Position numbers and translations under genes: made by a program
The notes under the pieces: generated by a model
The model's input: only the letters and a program-made list of their open reading frames with translations
The model's database searches: none
What the model was told of the DNA's origin: nothing
Source: an archaeon
Lineage (GTDB): Archaea; Thermoproteota; Nitrososphaeria; Nitrososphaerales; CADDZS01
Direction: 5' to 3'
Length of the DNA: 15,660 nucleotides
Assembly (NCBI GenBank): GCA_021806865.1
Contig: JAKAPU010000033.1
Span: 3,343-19,002 of the forward strand
Part shown: positions 1-7,668 of the stretch, in pieces
Layout: the number at the start of each line of letters is the position of its first letter
Position numbering within the stretch: the stretch's first letter is position 1

Positions 1-107
1 TGTGATAGTCAGTTAGTATGACACCCTCTACGGGGGTACCCTCTCATTCTCGTTGTTTGTCGAGCGTAGTTACTTCTTGGTAACCATGGAGATAGACACA
101 GTCTACT

Positions 108-222
108 CCCTCCCCCAGGGGGTAACCCCCCTCTCTTATTCGATACCAAACAAATCCATCAACTTCTATCTGCCCTGATCATGGATCAGCAGTACTAACA
201 AAGACACCCCCCTGGGGGAGGG
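108..222. repeat. 15-bp exact inverted repeat of G/C runs
   Basis: Arm 108-122 reads CCCTCCCCCAGGGGG and arm 208-222 is its exact reverse complement. The arms are separated by 85 bases. Each arm contains its own near-palindrome of five C and five G, and the right arm continues into more runs, including GGGGGCCCCC at 230-239. A smaller palindrome, GGGTACCC, lies at 34-41. Low-complexity G/C runs make chance matches easier than for ordinary sequence, so function is unproven. Function could be structural, a protein site or mobile-element debris. Confidence 0.55.
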
Positions 223-389
223 GCCCTCCGGGGGCCCCCTTCCTGGTTCTTCCGAAGAAAGAAAGCGTTCAATACGGGAATTGTAAAACTAGCAGCGCCT
301 AACGAGAGGGGTACAGCGCAGTGGCTTGAGTAGAGATCAAGGAGAGATATTGCAGAGTAGTAACTCGAAGATGGATCTGGAGTACTAAC
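181..389. repeat. Imperfect 19-bp direct repeat
   Basis: Positions 181-199 and 371-389 share ATGGATC, then three different bases, then AGTACTAAC, which is 16 of 19 identical. The left copy is also part of a small palindrome, CTGATC-ATG-GATCAG (175-189). There is no gene between the copies and no visible insertion-sequence structure. This may be residual duplication or chance. Confidence 0.35.
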
Positions 390-504
390 CAATCCAGCTA
401 TGATTTTGCTCTGTTGCGGATCAGACCTTGTACGTTTTGCTTTCTTCTGGCTCTTATGCAAACTTATCTGAGTGAGTTAGAGCAATTAATAGGATATAAC
501 TACT

Positions 505-568
505 CAGAAAAAAAAATTCTAAAATTTTTAAATTTTTTTATTTTCAGAAAAGTTATATGCATCAATAA
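505..568. other. A/T-rich tract in intergenic DNA
   Basis: About 60 bases made almost only of A and T runs, followed by TTATAT (554-559), a possible TATA-like element. The ATG at 569 opens a frame that stops after six codons, so no gene is supported directly downstream. It could be a promoter for an untranslated RNA, a bent or easily melted segment, or simple intergenic composition. Confidence 0.3.
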
Positions 569-886
569 AATGGGGGTGGAGCCACGCTAGCTCTTCCTTC
601 AACTTTTTTCTGGTGGTTGTGCCTTGAGTTTCCTCTGCCTTTCCACTCAATCAATCTCTTGAAGTTCGATATCCTGAATTACTTTTGCGATCTTCGTTGT
701 TTATACTTCAAGCAGCACTGTTACTGCAGGTCATTTACTATGCTGGCCAGGCTAGCATGTTCCGATCTCGTCGTACGAACTTTGTCCAAAGAACTGGAAA
801 GAACAACTGCTTGGAAGAAACTATGACGTGCAAGAAAGTGCCTCAGCATACAATGGTATCTTTGTTAGGTGCTACTTTCGAACTGA

Positions 887-895
887 CTTAAATTC
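887..895 (+). promoter_or_regulatory. Possible TATA box for the M20 gene
   Basis: CTTAAATTC lies about 33 nt before the TTG start at 924. No Shine-Dalgarno-like sequence precedes that start. The spacing fits an archaeal transcript with a very short or no leader, but the match to a TATA consensus is modest. Confidence 0.35.
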
Positions 896-923
896 ATCCA
901 ACAAATCTTCATATCGGTCTTGA

Positions 924-2303
924 TTGAAATCCAATAGTCTTTCAGCACCGGAAGAGGTTCAACATGCATGTGAATACGCTGAAAAAAACGAATCAAAGTT
1001 CATCGAGAATCTGAAGAAGATTGTAAGCCAGCCAAGTATTTCAGCTCAGAATGTCGGACTGAAGGAATGCGCAGAGCTAGTAGGAAGCATGATGGGTGAA
1101 CTGGGCTTTGCAGTTAGGAAGATACCGGTAATAGGAGCTCCTGACGTCGTCTACGGCGAGCTACGAGGAGAGAAGAACGCAAGAACTCATGTAATTTACA
1201 ACCACTACGATGTGCAGCCCGTGGAACCTCTTGAAGAGTGGAAGAGCGACCCATTCAAGCCGGAAACAAGAGACGGAAAGATATTCGGAAGAGGAGTAGG
1301 CGACGACAAAGGTGAGATTGTCGCGCGACTGTGTGCTATCAAATCGCTCTTGGATTCTGGAATTTCTGTTAAACCCAATCTGAAGTGGGTGATAGAGGGC
1401 GAGGAAGAGGTAGGGAGCCCGCATTTCCACCAATTCGTGAACAAGAACAAAACTATGCTAAAGGGTGAGGGATGCCTCTGGGAGGGTGGAGACAGGTCAT
1501 CCGAGGGAACGCCAGAAATTCACCTTGGAGTTAAAGGATTGCTCTATGTCGAATACAGACTGAAAGTTGGAAACAGAGATCAACACTCGTCTTACGGACC
1601 GATCGCTCCAAATCCTGCGTGGAGGTTAGTTAACCTCCTAAAGACCATAAAGGATGAGAAGGAAAGGATATTGATTAAAGGGTTTTACGATGAAGCAGCA
1701 AAACCGACCCGAGAGGAGCGAAGGTTTCTTGAAGGCAACGAGTTCAGCTCGGAAGGTCTCAGAAAGGATTTGCAACTCGACTACCTGTTGGAAGGAAATG
1801 ATGACGTCGATACAGTCACAAAGCTGCTCTACAGTCCAACAGCAAACATAGCTGGCTTTGGCTCAGGATATCTGGGCCCCGGTTCAAAAACAATAGTTCC
1901 GAAAGAGGCATTCGTAAAGATGGATTTCAGGTTGGTTGCGAACATGCGCCACGAAGACATACTCCGAAAGCTCAAGGCCCATTTAAAGAAACACGGCTTC
2001 AATGATGTTGAGTTGATTGTGTACTCCAGCGAAGATCCAGCCAAGACTCCCGTTGACAGCCTGATCGCGCAGACACTAATAAGATGCGCAGAACTAGTCT
2101 ATGACAGAAGACCTAATGTGTGGCCGACGATTGCCGGGACGGGTCCTCTCAGCCTGTTTACGAAGGGGTTGAAACTTCCAACTGCAATGGGAGCAGGTGT
2201 GTCGTATCCGGGAGCTGGTTTTCATGCGCCGAACGAACATATCTTGGTCGATCATTACATGAAGGCGGTAAAACAGCTCATCTGTCTATTCAGACTGTTC
2301 TAG
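924..2303 (+). CDS. M20-family metallopeptidase (dipeptidase/amidohydrolase)
   Basis: A 459-residue zinc hydrolase of the M20 family, probably cytoplasmic because no signal peptide is seen. Visible active-site motifs are H94 and D96 in NHYDVQP, the metal-bridging Asp at 127 in GVGDDKG, the catalytic/ligand Glu pair 161-162 in EGEEEVGS, D190 in EGGDRS, H221 in DQHSS (the dimerisation-domain His of dimeric dipeptidases) and H434 in FHAPNEH. The order and length fit the carnosinase/PepV-like dipeptidase branch, which cleaves dipeptides. Related M20 enzymes cleave N-carbamoyl or N-acyl amino acids. The start is TTG, since an in-frame TGA lies immediately before it and no in-frame ATG is near. The gene faces the HyuA-like gene across a 283-base gap. 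Family is certain, substrate is not. In this neighbourhood it could finish degradation of an imported peptide or ring-opened product. Confidence 0.9.
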   Translation: MKSNSLSAPEEVQHACEYAEKNESKFIENLKKIVSQPSISAQNVGLKECAELVGSMMGELGFAVRKIPVIGAPDVVYGELRGEKNARTHVIYNHYDVQPVEPLEEWKSDPFKPETRDGKIFGRGVGDDKGEIVARLCAIKSLLDSGISVKPNLKWVIEGEEEVGSPHFHQFVNKNKTMLKGEGCLWEGGDRSSEGTPEIHLGVKGLLYVEYRLKVGNRDQHSSYGPIAPNPAWRLVNLLKTIKDEKERILIKGFYDEAAKPTREERRFLEGNEFSSEGLRKDLQLDYLLEGNDDVDTVTKLLYSPTANIAGFGSGYLGPGSKTIVPKEAFVKMDFRLVANMRHEDILRKLKAHLKKHGFNDVELIVYSSEDPAKTPVDSLIAQTLIRCAELVYDRRPNVWPTIAGTGPLSLFTKGLKLPTAMGAGVSYPGAGFHAPNEHILVDHYMKAVKQLICLFRLF

Positions 2304-2332
2304 ATAGCACCCACATCTCGCAGAATGGTTAT

Positions 2333-2349
2333 GCATTGTATAGCAATGC
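2333..2349. repeat. Small hairpin in the convergent gap
   Basis: GCATTG (2333-2338) pairs with CAATGC (2344-2349) around a 5-base loop, 30 bases past the M20 stop codon and between two converging genes. No T-tract follows, so a terminator role is weak. The rest of the gap 2304-2586 shows no gene or further element. Confidence 0.25.
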
Positions 2350-2586
2350 TGAGTGGCTGGTTCTGCGCCTTCAATATCTGAGTGATTCTGATCCTTGTAC
2401 TTCTTGAAAGTCAGAAAACTGAGTTTCGGGGTCAGACGAATTGTGGAAGTCCTTCCATTAATTCTCGTGCTGTCACAATCACCGTATGAAGTTGGTACAG
2501 ACGAACGACCGGCACTGTATATTCGTGAACTCACAGTGAATGCTCCTTGGGCTTTGGCAATTGGTAAGTGTGCAGAATCCCGTGTT

Positions 2587-4179
2587 TCACTGCTTGTCCG
2601 GTGTCAGTCGACCAACGACCTTCATCTTTATTCTGACTGCTATTCCAGGCAAGTAAGACAGCGGAAGCTCCTCAGATTCCACCACTTCGACAGATACCGG
2701 ATCAGCCCCTGCACTTAGTGCATCTTCAATAGCAAATCGCTTGGCCTCTTCAAGTGCTTGTTCGCGACTCTTCTTGTCCAGGTCGTAAATTCTGTCACTC
2801 TGTCCACTGATCTGTGCAATAGCAGCACCGATGGCGTTGGCAAACTGAAAGTGAGCAGGTCTGATGATTTCCGACACTCCGGCTATCTTGTCGTACATTG
2901 ATTCTGGAATTATTATTCCTCCTCCACCTACAAGTACTACCTTCACTGGTTGCGATGAAACCTTGATTTTGTCGATCGCTTCCTCTACAATTTCCATTAT
3001 CTTTTCTTGGGCGCGCACAAGTTTCTCTCTGCCAATGGTTGCGGAAACCCTTTCTGGATGGCAAGCGTTGTCTAATGCCGACGCATGGCCTAGACCAAGC
3101 GCTACATCGGTAGTAGTCAGTTTGTTACCGCCCCAGGCTATGCTGTGTTTTGATATCATGTATCCAACACTTTGTGGACCAACTATTACGCTACCACTTG
3201 ATTCAAATGTTACAATGGTTCCGCCACCACAGCTAACAGCTACGAGGTCGGGCATACGAAAGTTGGTTCTTGTCTGGCCGATTTCTACTGCGATATTTGA
3301 TTCCCTTGGAAAGCCATGAGCTATAGCACCCACAAGCGTCGTGGTTCCGCCTATGTCAACAACCACTGCGTCACCCAAACTAGTGAGATAGGCGGCACCT
3401 CTTATGCTATTGGTCGGGCCTGACGCAATTGTCTTAACTGGGTGCTTCTTCGCATAATTGACATTCATTAACGTTCCATCGTTTTGAGTTAAGTAGATGT
3501 TTGCCGAGTGCAAACCTCTATCACGCACGGAACTGACTAACCCATTAATTGCAGTTTCAGCAACTTTCGATAGGGCAGCATTCAAGACTGCGGCGTTTTC
3601 TCTTTCAAGCAATCCAATGCTCCCTACCTCGCTTGAAATGGTGATGGGCACGTTCGGACCCATGACTTGCGAGAATATTTTTGCAGCTCGTTTTTCGTGT
3701 TCTGAATTGACAGGAGAAAAGACAGCAGAGATGGCAACAGCTTCAACGCCTTTGGATTTGAAATCCTTTGCGGCAATTCTTGTTCCGTCTTCATCAAAGG
3801 CGCAAATCTCTCTGCCGTCAAATTCGTGACCACCAGGAACAATTTCCCATGTATCTCCTATGGCGCGCTTCAGAGCATCAGGAAGGGAGAAAAGTGGTGG
3901 AATCGCCAAAGTCGCAGGTTTGCCAAGTCTGAGGATCCCAACATGCGACAAATTCTTTCTTTCAACGATGGCATTTGTGCAATGTGTTGTGCCAAACATT
4001 ATCGCGGATATTTCCGACCCATCCAAGGAGCTCTGACGGAGTACAGAATCGAGAGCAGCTAAGATTCCAGAAGATACGTCCTGAGTGGTGTCTATCTTGT
4101 CTGCTTCGACTATCCTATTGTTCGAATCAAGTATCACTGCATCAGTATGAGTGCCTCCTACGTCAATTCCAATTCGCAC
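2587..4179 (-). CDS. Hydantoinase/oxoprolinase (HyuA-like) ATPase, short form
   Basis: A 530-residue protein of the ASKHA-fold hydantoinase A/oxoprolinase family. These enzymes open five-membered cyclic amides, or carboxylate ketones, using ATP. Visible motifs: GIDVGGTHTDAV (4-15, phosphate 1), FGTTHCTNAIVERK (62-75), LLERENAAVLNAAL (190-203), QNDGTLM (232-238), SGPTNSIRGA (253-262), VVDIGGTTT (273-281, phosphate 2) and VVLVGGGG (414-421, adenosine motif). It is shorter than the roughly 650-700 residues usual for HyuA, and no HyuB gene lies in the window. The start is GTG, 7 bases past the stop of the DUF917 gene, with GGAG and GTGAT Shine-Dalgarno-like bases overlapping that stop, so the two are probably translated in tandem. 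HyuA-like/DUF917 pairs are known in other genomes. The family is clear. The exact substrate, whether hydantoin, thiohydantoin, 5-oxoproline or another, is not. Confidence 0.87.
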   Translation of the reverse strand: MRIGIDVGGTHTDAVILDSNNRIVEADKIDTTQDVSSGILAALDSVLRQSSLDGSEISAIMFGTTHCTNAIVERKNLSHVGILRLGKPATLAIPPLFSLPDALKRAIGDTWEIVPGGHEFDGREICAFDEDGTRIAAKDFKSKGVEAVAISAVFSPVNSEHEKRAAKIFSQVMGPNVPITISSEVGSIGLLERENAAVLNAALSKVAETAINGLVSSVRDRGLHSANIYLTQNDGTLMNVNYAKKHPVKTIASGPTNSIRGAAYLTSLGDAVVVDIGGTTTLVGAIAHGFPRESNIAVEIGQTRTNFRMPDLVAVSCGGGTIVTFESSGSVIVGPQSVGYMISKHSIAWGGNKLTTTDVALGLGHASALDNACHPERVSATIGREKLVRAQEKIMEIVEEAIDKIKVSSQPVKVVLVGGGGIIIPESMYDKIAGVSEIIRPAHFQFANAIGAAIAQISGQSDRIYDLDKKSREQALEEAKRFAIEDALSAGADPVSVEVVESEELPLSYLPGIAVRIKMKVVGRLTPDKQ

Positions 4180-4186
4180 TTCATCA

Positions 4187-5263
4187 TCACTCCGAAAGTT
4201 TTTCGATAGGCACGTAGTCTATGTCATATCCAAAGTACCTTGGACCAACCACTTCGATCGCATCGGAAGTCCTAAGCTTTTCACTGCAAGGAGAACCTAT
4301 CACAATGACGCGGTTTCCATATCGTAAAGATTCTGTCGTGATCGGGATTCCCGATTCCAAGTCAAGGATAGATATGAGGTCTGGCACGGTTGCAACCGTC
4401 TTACCATCTCGAATTGCCACTAGGTTTTCATTCTGAAACCTAATTTCAAGCGTCATATCATTGAATTCTTCCAGACCTATTAGCTTAATTTCACCTCTTG
4501 AAAAACCTCCAATCGTTCTGCGCAAGAGGTCATGGATCTTTCCTTTGAATAGTAGATGTCCTTTGAGAATACTCATAATTTCAGAAGATGGGCTCTTCCC
4601 ACTTTCGCGGCACGACCGAATTGCCCTACCAAGATTCAATGAGAGCGAAACTGATCCACTAATACAACTGCGCTTGAGCTGTCTTCCATTCAAGGAATAG
4701 CTTGCTGCCAGAGCAGAGCCGCCCATCTGGACTACGACTGCCCTTGCAATTCGTTCGGTCCATTTGTTATCAATAGTTTCCAGGGATACCACGTTTCCCT
4801 TCTCGTCGGCCAACACCATGGGAGTGGCATTTATGCCAGCAAGGTGAAAAGATGTCATCTGTGTCTCAGGAAAGGCTCTCCCCATCGCATCACAATCGCA
4901 GAGTGGTAATCCTAGCCGAGCGGCTACTGCTATGGGGATTTGTGAGTTTAGCCCTCCCTGTTCGATCGGCGTTATAATACTGGCTTTCTTTCCTAATCTT
5001 GATTCTAGTGCTCGAAGTGCGGTAATTGCTTCATCTCCATTTGGAATCTTCTCAACTATTACTGTTGGTGCGCCTATACCAGCAATCGGCACCGCAAGAG
5101 CCTCATCAGAAACAGACTCGGGATCTTCAAGTTCTACAGGGCCGTATTTTCTCACAGCGTCTAATGCCATGAGCTTCCCGATATGTGGATCTCCGCCGCC
5201 TCCGGCTCCTAATACGGCCGCACCGAGGGCGATGCCTTCTATCTCTGACTCTGATATTTTCAT
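4187..5263 (-). CDS. DUF917 family protein (S-Me-THD type), copy 1
   Basis: A 358-residue DUF917 protein. From memory, Pfam now names the family after S-methyl-thiohydantoin desulfurase (S-Me-THD), although most members are uncharacterised. The N-terminal glycine-rich LGAGGGGDP (18-26), the IEQGGLNS segment (100-107) and LCDCDAMGRAFPE (121-133) are the hallmarks, followed by the C-terminal beta-rich half ending in FGYDIDYVPIEKL. No signal peptide or membrane segment is seen, so it is probably cytoplasmic. The ATG start has no Shine-Dalgarno but sits about 28 bases after a TATA-like box, so an internal promoter may add to read-through from the transporter genes. The next gene (HyuA-like) starts 7 bases after its stop, which points to joint function on a hydantoin- or thiohydantoin-like ring. 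A second, quite different copy is at 12420-13550. Confidence 0.85.
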   Translation of the reverse strand: MKISESEIEGIALGAAVLGAGGGGDPHIGKLMALDAVRKYGPVELEDPESVSDEALAVPIAGIGAPTVIVEKIPNGDEAITALRALESRLGKKASIITPIEQGGLNSQIPIAVAARLGLPLCDCDAMGRAFPETQMTSFHLAGINATPMVLADEKGNVVSLETIDNKWTERIARAVVVQMGGSALAASYSLNGRQLKRSCISGSVSLSLNLGRAIRSCRESGKSPSSEIMSILKGHLLFKGKIHDLLRRTIGGFSRGEIKLIGLEEFNDMTLEIRFQNENLVAIRDGKTVATVPDLISILDLESGIPITTESLRYGNRVIVIGSPCSEKLRTSDAIEVVGPRYFGYDIDYVPIEKLSE

Positions 5264-5284
5264 CAGTAGCCAAGTTCCAAGTTA

Positions 5285-5297
5285 TTCTAATAAATGT
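5285..5297 (-). promoter_or_regulatory. TATA-like box upstream of DUF917 copy 1
   Basis: Read on the minus strand the segment is CATTTATTAGAA. Its centre is about 28 bases before the ATG at 5263, the distance expected when the transcript starts at or next to the start codon. That fits the absence of a Shine-Dalgarno. It would let the DUF917-HyuA pair be transcribed apart from the transporter genes. Confidence 0.45.
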
Positions 5298-5365
5298 GAG
5301 GTCGACATATCGATATTTTGTTTACGGAGAATTTCTGCAAGCCAACGCGCAAGATTGTCGAACAA

Positions 5366-5680
5366 CTAATGAACTACTGCTTTCAACAATTCATGTTCGA
5401 AATACAGTGCAACCAAGAACGAACCGAAAAAAGCGATCACTGATAATATGAGCGGCAAGACGAGGAGCTGGATGAGAGATGGCAATAATACAAAATCTGA
5501 AACAAAGAAGATGGCAAACAAAGCCATCTTCAATGTATAAGTTCGAAAAGAGAGTCTGGAGTCACTGAGCAGTCCGCTCAGTTTTCTATCACTGAACCAT
5601 TGGAGAAACGAACTAATCCAGAACCGTTTCTTCTTCCTAGATGTCAAAGTGGTACGTTGCTCCCTTCTCGATTCGGCCAA
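5366..5680 (-). CDS. Small membrane protein of unknown function
   Basis: A 104-residue frame in line with the transporter operon, 54 bases after the DppF stop and 102 before DUF917 copy 1. The first 50 residues are polar and strongly basic (RKKKR near 15-19). Residues about 52-74 and 76-95 are two hydrophobic segments typical of membrane helices, followed by a short tail. I do not recognise a family. The start is a TTG just after an in-frame stop. A GGAGGAAT Shine-Dalgarno-like sequence lies about 30 bases upstream, too far to decide this start. A shorter protein from the ATG at residue 52 is possible. Position and hydrophobic pattern support a real gene, but only moderately. Confidence 0.5.
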   Translation of the reverse strand: MAESRREQRTTLTSRKKKRFWISSFLQWFSDRKLSGLLSDSRLSFRTYTLKMALFAIFFVSDFVLLPSLIQLLVLPLILSVIAFFGSFLVALYFEHELLKAVVH

Positions 5681-5734
5681 GTGTTATTCAATGCAGATAT
5701 TGTAACTGATTCCTCCGACAACAGCACTTTCACG

Positions 5735-6688
5735 TCACTTGAAATGACAAGCCACCCCGTGTTCGCTTGATGATTCCTTGAACGGGACATCTGTCTCGCA
5801 AACGGCTTCCTTCATCCAGCATCTAGCTCGGAATACACAACCGCTGGTATATCTAGAGTGAGCCGGATCGGATATCGCCGGAATGCCTGCGGGTTTGACC
5901 TCTTTTTCGGATTTACTAACCACTGGCGCAGACGACAGCAAGAGTTCGGTGTAAGGATGCAAAGGATTCCTGAATATCGAACGAGTACTACCGAGCTCGC
6001 ACATCTTCCCGTTGTACATTACCAGTAACCTGTCACAGAAATTAGCCACAAGGCTGAGGTCATGAGAGATGAATACGTAAGTCATGTCAAACTTTCTCTT
6101 CAGTTCGCGGAGGAGCGCTATGACTTTTGCCTGTACAGATACATCTAGAGCGGATGTCGGTTCATCCAATACTATGACTTCGGGCTGCAATGCCAACGCG
6201 CGGGCAATTGCAACCCTCTGTCGTTCTCCTCCGCTCAAAGTATGTGGATATCTGAAAGCATAACTCTCGTCAAGATTCACAAGCTTCAGTAGTTCCGCGG
6301 CATTTGGGCCCGAGTGCACGTGATGTATTTTCATAGGCATTTCAACAATTGTTTTTACGCGCTGCCTCGGATTTAGCGAAGAAGATGGATCCTGAAACAC
6401 GGTCTGTACCTTTCGCCGGTATTCACTCACCTCGTGTTTATCAAAGGAAAGTATGTCTCTATCATAAAACAGGATTCTTCCAGAGTCTGGCTTTTCCAGC
6501 AATAAGAGCATCTTTGCCAATGTCGATTTGCCCGATCCAGTCTCACCAATTATGCCAAATATCTCGCCTTTATTGACGTCGAAAGTGACTTGGTCGACCG
6601 CCCTAATCTCTCCCACTTTCTTCCTGGTTATTCCTCTTGTTATTTCGAAAGTCTTTGAAACATCATTCAAGGAAAAGATGGAATTCAT
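5735..6688 (-). CDS. dppF: Dipeptide/oligopeptide ABC transporter ATPase (DppF/OppF)
   Basis: A 317-residue ABC ATPase that powers the importer together with DppD. Motifs in order: Walker A GETGSGKST (48-56), Q-loop Gln at 99, signature LSGGERQR (151-158), Walker B VIVLDEPT (171-178), H-loop His 209, then the C-terminal OPP/DPP extension with HPYTE and Cys 284, 290, 297 and 314 (C-x5-C-x6-C-x16-C), a pattern associated with a bound [4Fe-4S] cluster in this family. The frame is open to a GTG at 6724, but I prefer the ATG at 6688. It shares its A with the DppD stop codon (TGATG), the usual coupled junction, and puts the conserved start (SLNDVSKTF) at the normal distance. The last transporter gene of the array. 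Confidence 0.93.
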   Translation of the reverse strand: MNSIFSLNDVSKTFEITRGITRKKVGEIRAVDQVTFDVNKGEIFGIIGETGSGKSTLAKMLLLLEKPDSGRILFYDRDILSFDKHEVSEYRRKVQTVFQDPSSSLNPRQRVKTIVEMPMKIHHVHSGPNAAELLKLVNLDESYAFRYPHTLSGGERQRVAIARALALQPEVIVLDEPTSALDVSVQAKVIALLRELKRKFDMTYVFISHDLSLVANFCDRLLVMYNGKMCELGSTRSIFRNPLHPYTELLLSSAPVVSKSEKEVKPAGIPAISDPAHSRYTSGCVFRARCWMKEAVCETDVPFKESSSEHGVACHFK

Positions 6689-7668
6689 CAATTCGGCATC
6701 ACTGTCTTTTTCGCAACAAAACACGCTGCGCTATGCGATTCTCCAATCGGTTCTAAATTGGGTCTCTCTTTTCTACACCGATCTATCACATAGGAGCACC
6801 TGCTGGCAAAGCAACAATAGTTGGTTTCCCGATCAATCTGGGAGATTTCACCACTGATGCCTGCCATTGATCTCGAACCATCTAGCGAAGGTATTGACTC
6901 GATCAAACCTCTTGTGTAAGGATGCTTAGGAGAGGCGAAAATCGAAGCTGTCGAGCCTTCCTCCACAACTTGCCCTGCATATAGGACGTATGTCCGGTTT
7001 GCTGTTTCGAAAGCGATTCCAAGATTATGAGTTATCAAAAGAAGACTCATTTCGTTTCGCTGCACTAGCTCCTTCAACAAGTCGAGTATTTCCTTCTGGG
7101 TTGTTACATCAAGTGCAGTGGTTGGTTCGTCTGCAATTAGGAGCAAAGGATTACGTAGCAGAGCCATCGCCAGCATTACTCTTTGGCGCATGCCTCCACT
7201 GAGCTGAAATGGATACATCTCGAGTATGTTCAAGTTGGTTCCAAGTCTGACTTGCTGAAGTGCAGAAGCAATTTTCTCTAACCTCGCATCTTTGGTTAGT
7301 GATGACTTGCTATCAAGAGACCATTTGATAACATCGTTCATCTGCTCTCCAACCTTGAAGAGAGGATTCATGGAGGTCATAGGATTTTGGAAGACCATGG
7401 CAATTTTCTGAAGTGCTCCTCTCCTATCCGCACTTGTGACCAACTCCACGTCATCAAAGATAATACGCCCTGATTCCACAATTGCATTCTTAGGCAAGAT
7501 ACCCATGACCGTCTTCGCAGTGAGCGTTTTTCCACTCCCTGTCTCTCCAACGATGGCTACTATCTCTGACTTTGCAATGGTCAATTCCATACTCCTGAGG
7601 ATAGGAAGTTTTTGCCTGTTTGACGTCACGCTTAGACTGAGATCCCTTATTTCTAGGAGTGGCTTCAT
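6688..7668 (-). CDS. dppD: Dipeptide/oligopeptide ABC transporter ATPase (DppD/OppD)
   Basis: A 326-residue ATP-binding subunit of the same importer. Walker A GETGSGKTL (41-49), Q-loop Gln 94 followed by NPMTSMNP, signature LSGGMRQR (156-163), Walker B LLLIADEPT (175-183), H-loop His 214, and the C-terminal OPP/DPP module with HPYTRGL and Cys 285, 291, 298 and 316, the spacing linked to an iron-sulfur site in DppD/DppF proteins. The ATG overlaps the DppC stop by four bases (ATGA). AAGGTGAT sits directly before it and matches the archaeal Shine-Dalgarno, so the gene is translationally coupled to DppC. It acts on the cytoplasmic face as a heterodimer with the DppF-like protein. The MTSMNP and LSGGMRQR variants are typical of DppD rather than DppF. 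Confidence 0.93.
   Translation of the reverse strand: MKPLLEIRDLSLSVTSNRQKLPILRSMELTIAKSEIVAIVGETGSGKTLTAKTVMGILPKNAIVESGRIIFDDVELVTSADRRGALQKIAMVFQNPMTSMNPLFKVGEQMNDVIKWSLDSKSSLTKDARLEKIASALQQVRLGTNLNILEMYPFQLSGGMRQRVMLAMALLRNPLLLIADEPTTALDVTTQKEILDLLKELVQRNEMSLLLITHNLGIAFETANRTYVLYAGQVVEEGSTASIFASPKHPYTRGLIESIPSLDGSRSMAGISGEISQIDRETNYCCFASRCSYVIDRCRKERPNLEPIGESHSAACFVAKKTVMPN

Larger units (their letters stand above)
1..923. other. Gene-poor region, no supportable CDS
   Basis: I find no convincing gene here. The short open frames (for example 195-461 on the minus strand, 617-826 and 685-891 on the plus strand) overlap each other, start at rare codons or run through the repeats, and give proteins with no recognisable motif. 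No tRNA T-arm or rRNA-like segment is visible. What it does contain is G/C-run blocks with inverted repeats in 1-240, a short direct repeat at 181/371, and an A/T-rich tract at about 505-568. The left neighbour is outside the window, so part of this could be a long 3' or 5' flank, or decayed sequence. Confidence 0.6.

Noticed and set aside
195..461. 88-residue minus-strand open frame in the left gene-free region
   Set aside because: It runs through the G/C-run repeats and ends in a Gly/Pro-rich stretch produced by them. It has no recognisable motif.
617..891. Two overlapping short plus-strand frames (617-826 and 685-891)
   Set aside because: Both start at TTG in different frames, overlap each other and match no family I know. 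Only a weak hydrophobic start in the second one.
2395..2718. 107-residue plus-strand frame
   Set aside because: It overlaps the 3' end of the HyuA-like gene antisense and has no motif. Best explained as a shadow.
6689..6724. GTG start for DppF giving 12 more residues
   Set aside because: The ATG at 6688 forms the standard TGATG stop-start overlap with DppD and aligns with the family start.
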